DNA of 34,179 nucleotides from an uncultured archaeon (GCA_938023865.1 CALJDG010000062.1:1-34179), one strand, 5' to 3'; shown: positions 1 to 7,899, numbered from the stretch's first letter. Notes: generated by a model not told the origin, from the sequence alone. A program made the numbers and translations.

Positions 1-256
1 GTTGAACCACAAAAGAAAGAGGCTTAGCAAAATCCAAAAGGGCTAGCCGCTATTGGCTGTTTTTCAGCCAAAAATTCATAGAAAATCCTAGAGGGGGGAG
101 GTCATCTTAAGCTGTTTTTCTCAGCCATTTTCTCCATATAGTCAAAATTCTATAGAGAGTACGTTTTTGTTAAGCCAATCAGCAATAGATATGACTTGCT
201 CTGAAAATCTAGGGGGACTATCAATTTTGCAGTTCGTCACCACCAAAAATCGACGG
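1..256. other. Non-coding left flank with small hairpins
   Basis: I see no convincing gene in this stretch; every frame is closed quickly. It holds a perfect 7-bp hairpin at 53-71 (TTGGCTG, T5 loop, CAGCCAA) and a weaker similar one at 111-125 (GCTG/CAGC). Two related purine-rich strings occur near 81-97 and 203-216 (GAAAATC, optional C, TAG, optional A, then a G run). This could be the 3' flank of a gene lying left of the window, or an unrecognised small RNA. The C/D-box pattern found elsewhere in the window is not present here in acceptable spacing. Confidence 0.4.
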
Positions 257-565
257 TTACAGCATGCACTTTAAGGCTTCTTCGCCCCGCATTCCGGGCT
301 GAACGCCTGCTCTTTTAGCTTTTGTTGTTGTAGCTTTAACTTCAGCGTTTAAAACGTCCTCGAAGGTTTTCACTCCGCTCACCATGGCGGCAGCCACGTC
401 TAAGCGTTCTGCAGCTTCGATGTTTAGGAAGCCGCACATGACGAAGCCCTTCTCCGCTACAACCAGTACCAGTGGTGGTGAGTCTGGAAGCTCAACCCTA
501 ATACCTAAGCAAGTTTTATCGCCAATCTTAACTTGACTCACATTTATCAAGGGTTCACCAACCAC
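257..565 (-). CDS. DUF1805 (YunC-like) protein
   Basis: Small 102-residue protein matching the DUF1805/YunC family, whose function is not established. The diagnostic block is visible: a VELPDSPPLVLVVAEKGFVMCG strand-rich segment around residues 24-45, followed by LNIEAAERLDVAAA and GVKTFEDVLNAEV, ending in GMRGEEAL. The start is GTG at 565. A TATA-like TTATTTAAAAA on the minus strand lies about 25 nt upstream, so the transcript may be leaderless. It is divergent from the phosphatidyltransferase gene at 627. The family call is by recalled motif similarity; biochemical role unknown. Confidence 0.85.
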   Translation of the reverse strand: MVGEPLINVSQVKIGDKTCLGIRVELPDSPPLVLVVAEKGFVMCGFLNIEAAERLDVAAAMVSGVKTFEDVLNAEVKATTTKAKRAGVQPGMRGEEALKCML

Positions 566-626
566 AACTCAAAGGTTATGTTGTAATTTTTAAATAAGAA
601 TTGCCACACAGAAAAAGCGAAACAAT
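566..626. promoter_or_regulatory. Divergent promoter region
   Basis: The 61-bp gap between two divergent genes is AT-rich around 580-592 (TTTTTAAATAAG), which reads as a TATA box in both directions. It sits about 25 nt from the minus-strand GTG at 565 and about 40 nt from the plus-strand ATG at 627. One shared core element may serve both genes. Assignment is by position and base composition only. Confidence 0.5.
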
Positions 627-1241
627 ATGCTGACAAAGCTTAAAACCAGAGTGCAGTCAGCCATAAAAACACAAGCCCAAACAGCCAACAAATTAGGCTT
701 AACACCAAACGTTATAAGCGCCATAGGCATAGTCTTAGCCCTATTCTCGGCAATAGCCTACGCTAATGGACGCCAAACCGTAACGTTAGTTGTGGCTGTT
801 TTTCTGCTGCTTCTTTCAGGATACTGCGATATACTGGACGGCGCCTTGGCAAGGCTCTACCAAAAGGCAACATCTTTTGGTGGCTTTTTGGACTCGCTTC
901 TTGATAGATACGCTGACTCGGCAATTTATGTGAGCATAATACTGGGTGGACTGTGCTCGGCGCCGTGGGGGCTTATAGCCCTTATAGGCTCTTTGTTGGT
1001 AAGCTATTCCCGTGCCAGAGCTGAAGCAGCGGGAATAAAAATGGAGACTGTTGGCTTGGCTGAAAGAGCTGAACGCATAACCATAATCGCGGTGGCAAGC
1101 GTAGCTGAAATATTCTTCGCGGGCATCATAGAAGCTGGCATGATACTGTTGGCTGTGTTCACAAACCTAACAGTGCTGCAGAGAAGCCTATACGCGTATA
1201 AAACTTTAAAGAAGAAAGGAGAAGTTAAACCGGAAAGCTAG
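627..1241 (+). CDS. CDP-alcohol phosphatidyltransferase (probable archaetidylinositol phosphate synthase)
   Basis: Integral-membrane enzyme that transfers a phospho-alcohol onto a CDP-activated lipid, here most likely CDP-archaeol. The family signature DG-x2-AR-x8-G-x3-D-x3-D is complete: D71 G72, A75 R76, G85, D89, D93. Hydrophobic segments at about residues 30-47, 52-66, 95-127 and 150-180 give the expected multi-helix topology in 204 residues. The length and archaeal context favour archaetidylinositol phosphate synthase, which joins CDP-archaeol to myo-inositol-1-phosphate. Other head-group transferases of the same superfamily cannot be excluded from sequence alone. It is convergent with rps26e, overlapping it by 4 nt at the 3' ends. 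Confidence 0.85.
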   Translation: MLTKLKTRVQSAIKTQAQTANKLGLTPNVISAIGIVLALFSAIAYANGRQTVTLVVAVFLLLLSGYCDILDGALARLYQKATSFGGFLDSLLDRYADSAIYVSIILGGLCSAPWGLIALIGSLLVSYSRARAEAAGIKMETVGLAERAERITIIAVASVAEIFFAGIIEAGMILLAVFTNLTVLQRSLYAYKTLKKKGEVKPES

Positions 1242-1528
1242 AACCTTCTGCCAATGCGGAATTTACGCTCTTCTCGGGAGCGAACCTTCACAATGCCATA
1301 ATGAACAGCGCATGAAACACAGTAGTATTTTGTGTCTACTGGCGCGGAAATGTATGCGCCTTTCTGGCGGAGTTCTTTGGCTAAGGCTGGGTCCACCAGA
1401 GAAAGTCTTCGCGTCACTTTTTTGGCTTTATCCCGTGGCACAAGCTCCCCACAGTTGGCACACTGGACAAAACCACTTCTACCCTTGGCGCCCTTCGATC
1501 TTCCACGACTCTTCCTCTTATATGGCAT
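1238..1528 (-). CDS. rps26e: Ribosomal protein S26e
   Basis: Small-subunit ribosomal protein of eukaryotes and Thermoproteota-type archaea. The 96-residue product has the basic N-terminus, the two Cys pairs of the zinc site (C23/C26 and C70/C73), and the C-terminal VRSREERK block. It lies downstream of the DUF4438 gene on the same strand with a 45-nt gap containing a TATA-like element and a 9-bp direct repeat. Because euryarchaea normally lack S26e, this gene is the best taxonomic marker in the window. The ATG at 1528 gives a normal N-terminus. Confidence 0.96.
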   Translation of the reverse strand: MPYKRKSRGRSKGAKGRSGFVQCANCGELVPRDKAKKVTRRLSLVDPALAKELRQKGAYISAPVDTKYYCVSCAVHYGIVKVRSREERKFRIGRRF

Positions 1529-1548
1529 AATTTAACCCACAGGCTGTT

Positions 1549-1580
1549 CTATGCACGATATAGCTATGCACGCCTATATA
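1549..1580 (-). promoter_or_regulatory. rps26e promoter with 9-bp direct repeat
   Basis: On the minus strand TATATAGG (1573-1580) lies about 45-50 nt upstream of the S26e ATG. Between TATA and ATG the 9-mer CTATGCACG (plus-strand reading) occurs twice, at 1549-1557 and 1564-1572, one and a half helical turns apart. The predicted transcription start falls on or next to the proximal copy, so the repeat could be an operator. The TATA element overlaps the stop codon of the upstream DUF4438 gene. Confidence 0.4.
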
Positions 1581-2464
1581 TCTGTTCTTAATTTCAAAAT
1601 GCAAGCAATGTTAGCCCTAGAATCTATTCTAGGGATAATCTTCCCAGTAGAAGACGTGAAGAGGGTCGTAACGCCTGGACCATGCCCAGAAGTTACACAG
1701 TTCGTGTGAACAACTATGCCCACCGAAACCGCGCCTTTCCGATATATTCGCCCATAAGAATGGTCCGCATCCAATATGGCCACCAAGTCGCCAAGCCTCA
1801 AATCATCAAGCCCATACTCCTTCCTTGTAGCTTCATCAAAAAGCTGTATGTCATAATCCCCAGAATAAGTTTGATTGGCACCTAAACCAGAACCCATAAT
1901 CGCCGCCGGAATAACATGCGTAACCGGAACCTCCAGCTTGTCATCCACAGGCTTCGGGTTTAAAGCCTCCAAGAAACGAGGGTCCATATTCATAACCTTA
2001 ACGCTTGGAAAATCCAGCAGTTTTAAGCCTACGCCGAAAGCCTTCACCAACACTTTGTCGCCTAACATGAGCTTCTCAAGAATTTCTGACTGAAAATCAA
2101 CAAGCACATGTTCTATCCCGCCATGCTTACCTGTAACAACGCCCTTTGCGCCTTTGACGTCGCCAGAAACCATAACAGCTTCATTTCCAACACATGAAAG
2201 CACATTTAGGGCAGTGTTTGCACCACGACCAAAGGTAGGATCATTTTCCTTATTTTCTATGCTTACGCCAGGCTCAACATGGTCTGCTTCCCAGCCACAA
2301 GCCGGTTCGCCAACCCTGACGTTGTAGGTTATGCCTCCAACACCTGGCAAAACCATAGGAACCCCTTCAGCTGAAATGTTATATACGCCTCTTCCGTAAA
2401 TTGGGCTTGCAACCTCGCCCACAACAGAAATCTTAACGAGCTTATCGACATTCGTTCTCAACAT
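1574..2464 (-). CDS. DUF4438 family protein
   Basis: Conserved archaeal/bacterial protein of unknown function. The N-terminal half carries the recognisable family blocks SPIYGRGVYNIS, GVPMVLPGVGGITYNVRVGE and GWEADHVEPGVS. The C-terminal half has VTHVIPAAIMGSGLG, LGDLVAILDADHSYGR and VVHTNCVTSGHGPGVTTLF. The open frame extends to an upstream ATG at 2494, but the internal ATG at 2464 has a good GAAGGG ribosome site about 6 nt upstream and begins at the conserved LRTN segment, so I prefer 2464 (296 residues). Conserved His, Asp and Cys residues suggest an enzyme, but no reaction is known. Confidence 0.8.
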   Translation of the reverse strand: MLRTNVDKLVKISVVGEVASPIYGRGVYNISAEGVPMVLPGVGGITYNVRVGEPACGWEADHVEPGVSIENKENDPTFGRGANTALNVLSCVGNEAVMVSGDVKGAKGVVTGKHGGIEHVLVDFQSEILEKLMLGDKVLVKAFGVGLKLLDFPSVKVMNMDPRFLEALNPKPVDDKLEVPVTHVIPAAIMGSGLGANQTYSGDYDIQLFDEATRKEYGLDDLRLGDLVAILDADHSYGRIYRKGAVSVGIVVHTNCVTSGHGPGVTTLFTSSTGKIIPRIDSRANIACILKLRTDI

Positions 2465-2623
2465 GTCTTTCCCTTCTACGGGTAAAGTCAACATCGGGTC
2501 TTGGATAATAATTTTCCTTCTGAAAATGATGCAAACCCTTGGAACATAACAAGTTTTAAATGTAGCTTTCTATTTTGATTGAGTGAACGACAAAATGCAT
2601 AAAACTGGTAGGCGCGAAAATCG

Positions 2624-3214
2624 ATGGCTGAATTGGGTTTGAGGTCAAGAATGCTGGTCAGAGATGTCATGAGCAGCCCAGTGATAACCGTGGAGGAAGA
2701 AGCTACAGCAAACCACGTCGCAGAGCTCATGGACAAGCACGGATTAGGATGCATAATAGTAACAAGCAAACAAGGAAAACCCATAGGAATCATAACTGAA
2801 AGAGACCTGGTGACTAGGGTTCTCGCAAAAAACGTTAAACCTGACACTCTAAAGGCAAAAGACGTCATGACCACGCCGCTCATAACAATAGAGCCAGACG
2901 AAACAATAAGCGAAGCAGCCCGAAAAATGAGCAGACTAAACATTAGAAGGCTGGGCGTAGTTTACAAAGGACAGCTCATCGGGTTACTTTCCAGCAAGGA
3001 CATACTAGCTGTAATGCCGGAACTTATTGAAACAATACAAGAGAGAGCCCTTATAGAGGGAGAAAACATACCCCAAATAACGATGACCGAAGAGGAGGAA
3101 GAGTCCTCTCTGGCTGGATATTGCGACCGATGTAGCGCATGGTCGGACAACCTTAAAGAGGTAGATGGAGAATTCCTCTGTGAAGACTGCAGAGCCGAAT
3201 TAGAAAAAGAATAA
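2624..3214 (+). CDS. CBS-pair protein with C-terminal zinc ribbon
   Basis: 196-residue protein with two CBS motifs (about residues 12-68 and 78-132) forming one Bateman module, the kind that binds adenosine-containing ligands. After an acidic linker (about 153-162) comes a small treble-clef or zinc-ribbon knuckle with C167, C170, C186 and C189. The fused metal-binding tail may contact nucleic acid or a partner; that is inference. It is the first of three consecutive CBS genes read in the same direction, with a 22-nt gap to the next. ATG at 2624 is used; a second ATG at 2651 would begin right at the first CBS motif. Confidence 0.88.
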   Translation: MAELGLRSRMLVRDVMSSPVITVEEEATANHVAELMDKHGLGCIIVTSKQGKPIGIITERDLVTRVLAKNVKPDTLKAKDVMTTPLITIEPDETISEAARKMSRLNIRRLGVVYKGQLIGLLSSKDILAVMPELIETIQERALIEGENIPQITMTEEEEESSLAGYCDRCSAWSDNLKEVDGEFLCEDCRAELEKE

Positions 3215-3236
3215 AACGGTTTAAAGGGGAGATTTT

Positions 3237-4022
3237 TTGCGTGTCAAAGAGGTATTAAACGAAAAGCACCCTTTCATTTATGATGATGAGTCTGCAACAA
3301 AAGCCCGCGCCCTTATCCGCGATTTTTCCCTAAGAATATTGCCTGTTACAACTAGAGAAAGAAAACTTTTGGGGATAGTCTCCCGCGGCGCAGTTATGAC
3401 AATATCCTCCTCTGTTTCGCCAATAAAAGTGAAGGGTATAATGACAAACTCCAAGCATGTTGCTACAATAGAAGATGACGCTTTCCAAACAATTAGGGCG
3501 ATGTTGCGTGTAGATGAATGGTGTATTCCAGTTATAAACAACCAAACGGAAAACATGTTAAAAGGAGTTTTGGGCTTGGAAAACTTTATAGAAAATATAA
3601 TAAAAACAAGCCCCGAAAAACTTGCAAAGCCGGTTTCAGAAATAATGTCAACAAATCTTCTAACATGCTCTCCAGAAGCCGAAGTTGACGATGTTTGGCG
3701 CCTGATGCAAGACAAATCTATAGCCGGACTTCCGGTTGTAACAAAAAGCAAACTTGTTGGCATCATAACGCAAAAAGACCTTCTGGAAAGTGGAGCACTC
3801 ATGCCAACATTTGAGTCGCACAAGGGGAGGTTTAAAGCTTCGACTAAAATTTCAGTCGTTATGAAGACAAACATAATAGCTGTGCAGCCATCGGTAAAGG
3901 CGATAAGAGTTGCAAAAGTGATGGTTTCAAAAGATATTGGACGAGTCCCAGTAGTTGACGTAGAAGGAAGATTAATAGGCATAGTGGACCGGGAAGACAT
4001 AGCAAGGCTTATAATTAAATGA
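3237..4022 (+). CDS. Four-CBS-motif protein
   Basis: 261-residue protein made almost entirely of four CBS motifs (two Bateman modules), at about residues 4-60, 65-125, 133-192 and 203-260. The repeated family pattern is clear, for example MTNSKHVATIEDDAF, MSTNLLTCSPEAEVDD, GLPVVTKSKLVGIITQKDL and RVPVVDVEGRLIGIVDRED. The start codon is TTG at 3237, supported by a strong AGGGGAG ribosome site at 3225-3231. No catalytic domain is attached, so it probably senses an adenosyl ligand and acts on a partner. It ends 12 nt before the third CBS gene, suggesting one transcript. Confidence 0.88.
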   Translation: MRVKEVLNEKHPFIYDDESATKARALIRDFSLRILPVTTRERKLLGIVSRGAVMTISSSVSPIKVKGIMTNSKHVATIEDDAFQTIRAMLRVDEWCIPVINNQTENMLKGVLGLENFIENIIKTSPEKLAKPVSEIMSTNLLTCSPEAEVDDVWRLMQDKSIAGLPVVTKSKLVGIITQKDLLESGALMPTFESHKGRFKASTKISVVMKTNIIAVQPSVKAIRVAKVMVSKDIGRVPVVDVEGRLIGIVDREDIARLIIK

Positions 4023-4034
4023 GAAGGCAGGAAA

Positions 4035-4943
4035 ATGAGTAGAGAAACTTTTAGAAGGACTTTAAGAGGTAAGGGGCCAGTTTCATTGAAGGGTTCAGCA
4101 GCCAAAAAACGCGAAGGCGACATTATGCACATAGCAAAAAGTCCAGTCGTAGTAATGGCCCCAACAACACCCATATACGACGCCGTTAAAATAATGGCAA
4201 AGGAAGGGTTCCGCAGAATCCCAATCGCCGACCCCGGCGCAAAAACTTTGGCTGGCATAGTAACAGCCACCGACATAGTTGACTACCTTGGCGGAGGAAA
4301 AAAGTTCGAAATAGTCCAGCAGAAGTTTTCAGGAAACATCTTCAAAGCCATAAACGAGCCTATAAAACTCATAATGAACCAAAAAGTTTTCACAGTTAAG
4401 ACCACAGCTGGAATAAGCGAAGTAATTAAGCTTATGAAGGAGAAGAATGTTGGCGGCTTGCCAGTAGTGGACGAAGAAAACCATGTTAGAGCAATAGTTA
4501 CAGAAAGAGATATAGCCCGCATGTTTGCAGACAGAATAAGTGGAATAAAAGTTTCACATCTTATGACCGAAAAAGTGATAATCGCACTGCCAAAAACAAC
4601 AATCTTTGAGGCGGAGAAAACCATGATTGGGGAAGGATTCAGAAGGCTCCCAATAGTTTCAGACGGCAAAATTGTAGGCATAATAACATCCATGGACATA
4701 ATACGCTTCTTTGGCTCAGGAGAGGTCTTTAAACACCTTAAATCGGGAACAATGACTCAAGTTCTGAACACACCAGCCCTTGAAATAGCAACAAAGGAAG
4801 TTGCAACAATCACGCCAGAGACGGATGTTGGACAAGCAGCAAAAATCATGCAAGATAAAAACTTTGGAGCTTTACCCGTCGTTCAACATGAAAAGCTTGT
4901 TGGAATAATAACCGAAAGGGACTTCTTCAAAATAATCGAGTAA
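4035..4943 (+). CDS. Four-CBS-motif protein with basic N-terminal tail
   Basis: 302-residue protein: about 30 residues of basic N-terminal tail (SRETFRRTLRGKG, KKREGD), then four CBS motifs at about 35-90, 110-167, 173-228 and 242-302. Patterns such as FRRIPIADPGAKTLAGIVTATDIVDY and FGALPVVQHEKLVGIITERDFF are typical. It resembles the preceding gene in architecture and is probably a paralogue. The basic tail might bind nucleic acid or ribosomes, which is inference. ATG at 4035 follows a purine-rich AGGCAGGA. Trm5 begins 17 nt after its stop. Confidence 0.9.
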   Translation: MSRETFRRTLRGKGPVSLKGSAAKKREGDIMHIAKSPVVVMAPTTPIYDAVKIMAKEGFRRIPIADPGAKTLAGIVTATDIVDYLGGGKKFEIVQQKFSGNIFKAINEPIKLIMNQKVFTVKTTAGISEVIKLMKEKNVGGLPVVDEENHVRAIVTERDIARMFADRISGIKVSHLMTEKVIIALPKTTIFEAEKTMIGEGFRRLPIVSDGKIVGIITSMDIIRFFGSGEVFKHLKSGTMTQVLNTPALEIATKEVATITPETDVGQAAKIMQDKNFGALPVVQHEKLVGIITERDFFKIIE

Positions 4944-4960
4944 AATAACTAGGCAATTTT

Positions 4961-6031
4961 ATGCCAAAGGAAGCACTTTGTCTTAAAGTGCCAAAAATCA
5001 ATGGTGAGAAAGCCGTAACAACAGCTCACAAACTAGGGCTTGTTAACAAAGAACTAGAAGTCCAGAGAGATAATAATTACGTTTACATTCCGTTAGCAAA
5101 AAGTCCTTTGCAAAACGAAGCCCACGCCCTCCAAAAACAAGCTATAAAACTCGAAATCACAACATATACTTTTCCAGAAAGAAAGAAGCATCCAAAAACG
5201 CCTATTGAATGGCTAGAAAACAAATTGCCACCAAGCTTATTAGCTTGCGTTCCCAGAGCCATGGATATCGTTGGCGACATCGCAATAATTGAAGTTCCAC
5301 CCGAACTTGAAGCTCACAAAACCGAAATAGGAAATGCAATTTTACAAACCCACAAAAACTTACGAACGGTTCTCGCCAAAGTTGGAGCAATAAAAGGCGA
5401 ATATCGAACAAGACAATATACGATTATAGCCGGAGTGCCCAAAACAGAAACTATACATAAAGAACACGGATGCCAGTATTACATAGACCTAGCCAAGGTC
5501 TATTTCTCGCCGCGCCTATCCCACGAGCACAAGCGCGTGGCATCGATGATTAAAGAGGGCGAAACAGTAATAGACATGTTCGCAGGAGTCGGCCCCTTCT
5601 CAATTCTCATAGCACAAACTCACAAACGTGTTAAGGTTTACGCGATAGATGTAAACCCGGAAGCCATAATACTGCTCCAAAAGAATGTCAGGCTAAATAG
5701 GGTTGAAGGAAAGGTCCACCCAATTCAAGGCGATGCAAAACAAATTGTTAAACAAAAACTTCGTGGGGTAGCAGATCGCGTTATTATGAACTTGCCAGAA
5801 AAATCTATTGAATTTGTCGGAGCTGCGTGTGAAGTGTTAAAACTCGAAGGAGGCATTATACACTTCTACGGTTTCACTACGGTAGAGGAACCCCTAAAAA
5901 AATTGGAACAACGGTTCAGGAGAGAAGTTGAAAAGTTTGATAGAAGCGTGACAAAAATTCTTTTTTTGAAAACTGTTCGCGAGACAGCCCCGTACGAGTG
6001 GCAAGCTGTAATAGACGCTGAAATCCGCTAA
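4961..6031 (+). CDS. trm5: tRNA (guanine37-N1)-methyltransferase Trm5
   Basis: Methylates N1 of G37 in tRNA using S-adenosylmethionine, guarding the reading frame; m1G37 is also the first step toward wyosine in archaea. Visible features are an N-terminal D1-like region, the recognition segment CVPRAMDIVGDIAII, the RTRQY block near 139-143, the conserved YFSPRLSHEHKRVA segment, the methyltransferase motif DMFAGVGPF at 205-213, the acidic end of strand 2 (YAIDVNP), and the catalytic NLPEKS at 267-272. Length (356) fits Trm5b. It follows the CBS genes closely and converges with DUF371, overlapping by 4 nt. Confidence 0.93.
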   Translation: MPKEALCLKVPKINGEKAVTTAHKLGLVNKELEVQRDNNYVYIPLAKSPLQNEAHALQKQAIKLEITTYTFPERKKHPKTPIEWLENKLPPSLLACVPRAMDIVGDIAIIEVPPELEAHKTEIGNAILQTHKNLRTVLAKVGAIKGEYRTRQYTIIAGVPKTETIHKEHGCQYYIDLAKVYFSPRLSHEHKRVASMIKEGETVIDMFAGVGPFSILIAQTHKRVKVYAIDVNPEAIILLQKNVRLNRVEGKVHPIQGDAKQIVKQKLRGVADRVIMNLPEKSIEFVGAACEVLKLEGGIIHFYGFTTVEEPLKKLEQRFRREVEKFDRSVTKILFLKTVRETAPYEWQAVIDAEIR

Positions 6032-6453
6032 ACCTCAACAGATAAGGTTATCTTAACATTCTGTTCTGGGTTTTGAAGTTTCTTCGCGAGGGATCTTGAC
6101 AAATCGCATGCCGCCTTATTCGCATTAATTGCCAAAGTTCTACCACAAACGTATCCGCTTTTCCTCACAACCATATCCGCTGGATGCGAAAATACTAGCC
6201 TGGAGCTTCCAAAAGCCTTCACTATATCAATTAAGCCACCAGCATCTATAAAAATCGTAAGCCTTGCATTTTCCCTGCGGATAAAATTCCGAAACTCCGG
6301 TTTTAAGTCCAATAAGCCTTTATCAGCTGAAACCGCAATGATGCAGTCGCCTCTGACAGTTAGCTTCTTCTCTTTCGTTATCTCAAGCGTGGTGGTGTGG
6401 GAAGCCCTTATATTTTCATGCCCCCGGGCCATTATAACCTCGACTATTCTCAT
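6028..6453 (-). CDS. DUF371 family protein
   Basis: Archaeal DUF371 protein of unknown function. The diagnostic N-terminus ARGHENIRASHTTTLEITKEKKLTVRGDCIIAVSADK is clear, followed by a putative hydrophobic core and the VCGRTLAINANKAACDLSR block. The frame opens at 6453 (MRIVEVIM), but the second Met, seven codons in, lies right before the conserved ARGHEN and could also be the start. It is the last gene of a compact minus-strand run (HTH/S-layer-like, GNAT, DUF371), 12 nt after GNAT. Confidence 0.85.
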   Translation of the reverse strand: MRIVEVIMARGHENIRASHTTTLEITKEKKLTVRGDCIIAVSADKGLLDLKPEFRNFIRRENARLTIFIDAGGLIDIVKAFGSSRLVFSHPADMVVRKSGYVCGRTLAINANKAACDLSRSLAKKLQNPEQNVKITLSVEV

Positions 6454-6465
6454 AAAGTGCCCTTT

Positions 6466-6912
6466 TTACAGTTCCTTCGCAAGATACAGCGCTGTCTTGG
6501 CATTATCATATAGCTTTTCATTATAACCACAGATTCTAAAGCCATTTTTAAAATAGAGGTTTAAGGCTGGAATGTTGTCTATTGCGGTGTCAAACATGAG
6601 AACCCTTGCGCCGTTTTCCCTCGCAAATTCCTCAGCGGTCCTCAGAAGAAGGGAGCCTATTCCTCTACGCCTATAATTAGCATCAACCAGAAGGTTTATC
6701 ACGTAAGCACTTTTATTCCACCTATAAATATGCACTCTTGAAAAGCCAACGATTTTACTATCCTTTTCAGCTACAAAAAATCTGCACTTCTCGTTTGGAC
6801 TTTCAAAATTGAAAACAGCCTCTAGATTCTCATTTAAGGGCTCCTTGTTTCTCTTAATCAGCTCTACTATTTTTGGCAGGTCGGTCTGTTCTGCTATTCG
6901 AATTTTCGGCAT
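6466..6912 (-). CDS. GNAT-family N-acetyltransferase
   Basis: 148-residue single-domain GNAT acetyltransferase using acetyl-CoA. The acetyl-CoA binding motif A (VINLLVDANYRRRGIGSLLL; RRRGIG at 81-86) is followed by the usual helix and the late NLYFKNGFRICGY motif. Sequence resembles ribosomal-protein or small-amine acetyltransferases, but the substrate is not determinable. Its ATG abuts the stop codon of the upstream HTH gene with no intervening base, indicating translational coupling. Confidence 0.9.
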   Translation of the reverse strand: MPKIRIAEQTDLPKIVELIKRNKEPLNENLEAVFNFESPNEKCRFFVAEKDSKIVGFSRVHIYRWNKSAYVINLLVDANYRRRGIGSLLLRTAEEFARENGARVLMFDTAIDNIPALNLYFKNGFRICGYNEKLYDNAKTALYLAKEL

Positions 6913-7899
6913 TTACTCTAAAACCTCTATCGAATCCACTTTTCCATCGCCGTCCAAGTCAAAGCCCTGAATCACCTTAGCAAAAGTTTCCTCGCCCTTA
7001 TAATTCCTTAACGTTTTCTCATGGAAGTTAGTCAATGCTAAAACGCACGCCTTGGTGCCAACAGCCTTATTTCCCGCCAAAACGACGACTCGCTTGCTAT
7101 TATCCCATGGATTAACAATCTTTGCTACAAGCCCAACAGCATCAGCCGTATAAACCTGCCCGGTCTTAGTTGAAACTAGACCACCAAACAAGAAGCCCTG
7201 CTCGGACGGCCGCATGTTAAACTTTAAAGGCAGATGCTCATTCAATTCTTGTGTCAAAAGGTTCGTTCCAGGTCCACCCACAAGGATTAAATTGTTCTTC
7301 TCTTCCTTCTCAGCTTTAACATCCACATCGAGTTTTACAGCAAAATCTTCTGGCATCCTGGTAAATTGACCAAGGAAAAAAGCGAGATGAGAAGCATAAT
7401 GACCGTCCCTAGCGCTCGTTCTGAAAGGTCCATGAGGCGTTGGACTACCAACAACAATTTTGCCATCAAAACATCCATTTTTGCGAATAAACTCGTCGAA
7501 AAATCTTTGAACTTGCTCGCTGACACCTAATAGTTGAGGTCTTTCAATGGTTTTGTAATCCTTCGGTAGGGATATTCCGAAGGCTGTCCAAGCTGTCGTG
7601 TAATATTTGGCTATGGCTCCCTTTTTCATCTCCTGCCTTGCCACCGTTACGGCTCCAGCCTTAATTAACTTCTTTATATGGTAGTAAACCTTTTGCTCAT
7701 GGACCCCGAGCTCCTTGGCAACTTCTAGCGGGTACATCGCCCTCTCAGAAAGCATAACTAAAATTTTCCAACTCAGCTCATTTAAAATAAGCTTAAGCTT
7801 CTGCGGATCGTCGAAAACCTTAATCTCCTTAATCATCTGTATTTTGCCGTCATCATGTATCAGCATTTTACCCATGTTTTTCCATATGCATAAACACAC
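6913..7899 (-). CDS. ArsR-like HTH protein fused to an S-layer-like C-terminal domain
   Basis: The N-terminal third holds a winged helix (about residues 28-95: WKILVMLSERAMYPLEVAKELGVHEQKVYYHIKKLIKAGAVTVAR). The remainder resembles the S-layer C-terminal-like domain seen in archaeal regulators, with VVGSPTPHGPFRTSARDGHYASHLAFFLG and LVGGPGTNLLTQELNEHLP. The extreme C-terminus is a calcium-loop-like D314-x-D316-x-D318-G-x-x-D322-x-x-E325. No signal peptide is seen, so the protein is predicted to be cytoplasmic despite its S-layer similarity. The frame opens with GTG at 7899; ATGs at 7875, 7866 or 7836 are alternative starts. It heads the GNAT-DUF371 run and is divergent from the MetE pair. Confidence 0.8.
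   Translation of the reverse strand: MCLCIWKNMGKMLIHDDGKIQMIKEIKVFDDPQKLKLILNELSWKILVMLSERAMYPLEVAKELGVHEQKVYYHIKKLIKAGAVTVARQEMKKGAIAKYYTTAWTAFGISLPKDYKTIERPQLLGVSEQVQRFFDEFIRKNGCFDGKIVVGSPTPHGPFRTSARDGHYASHLAFFLGQFTRMPEDFAVKLDVDVKAEKEEKNNLILVGGPGTNLLTQELNEHLPLKFNMRPSEQGFLFGGLVSTKTGQVYTADAVGLVAKIVNPWDNSKRVVVLAGNKAVGTKACVLALTNFHEKTLRNYKGEETFAKVIQGFDLDGDGKVDSIEVLE

Noticed and set aside
2520-2545. CTGA followed by ATGATGC upstream of the first CBS gene, resembling D'-C' boxes
   Set aside because: No matching upstream box C or downstream box D at acceptable spacing and no closing stem.
2488-2943. 151-codon minus-strand open frame over the first CBS gene
   Set aside because: Shadow of the CBS coding sequence with low-complexity hydrophobic content and no ribosome site.
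3278-4276. Long 332-codon open frame on the minus strand across the CBS genes
   Set aside because: It is antisense to two well-supported CBS proteins, has no recognisable family features, and arises from their codon composition.
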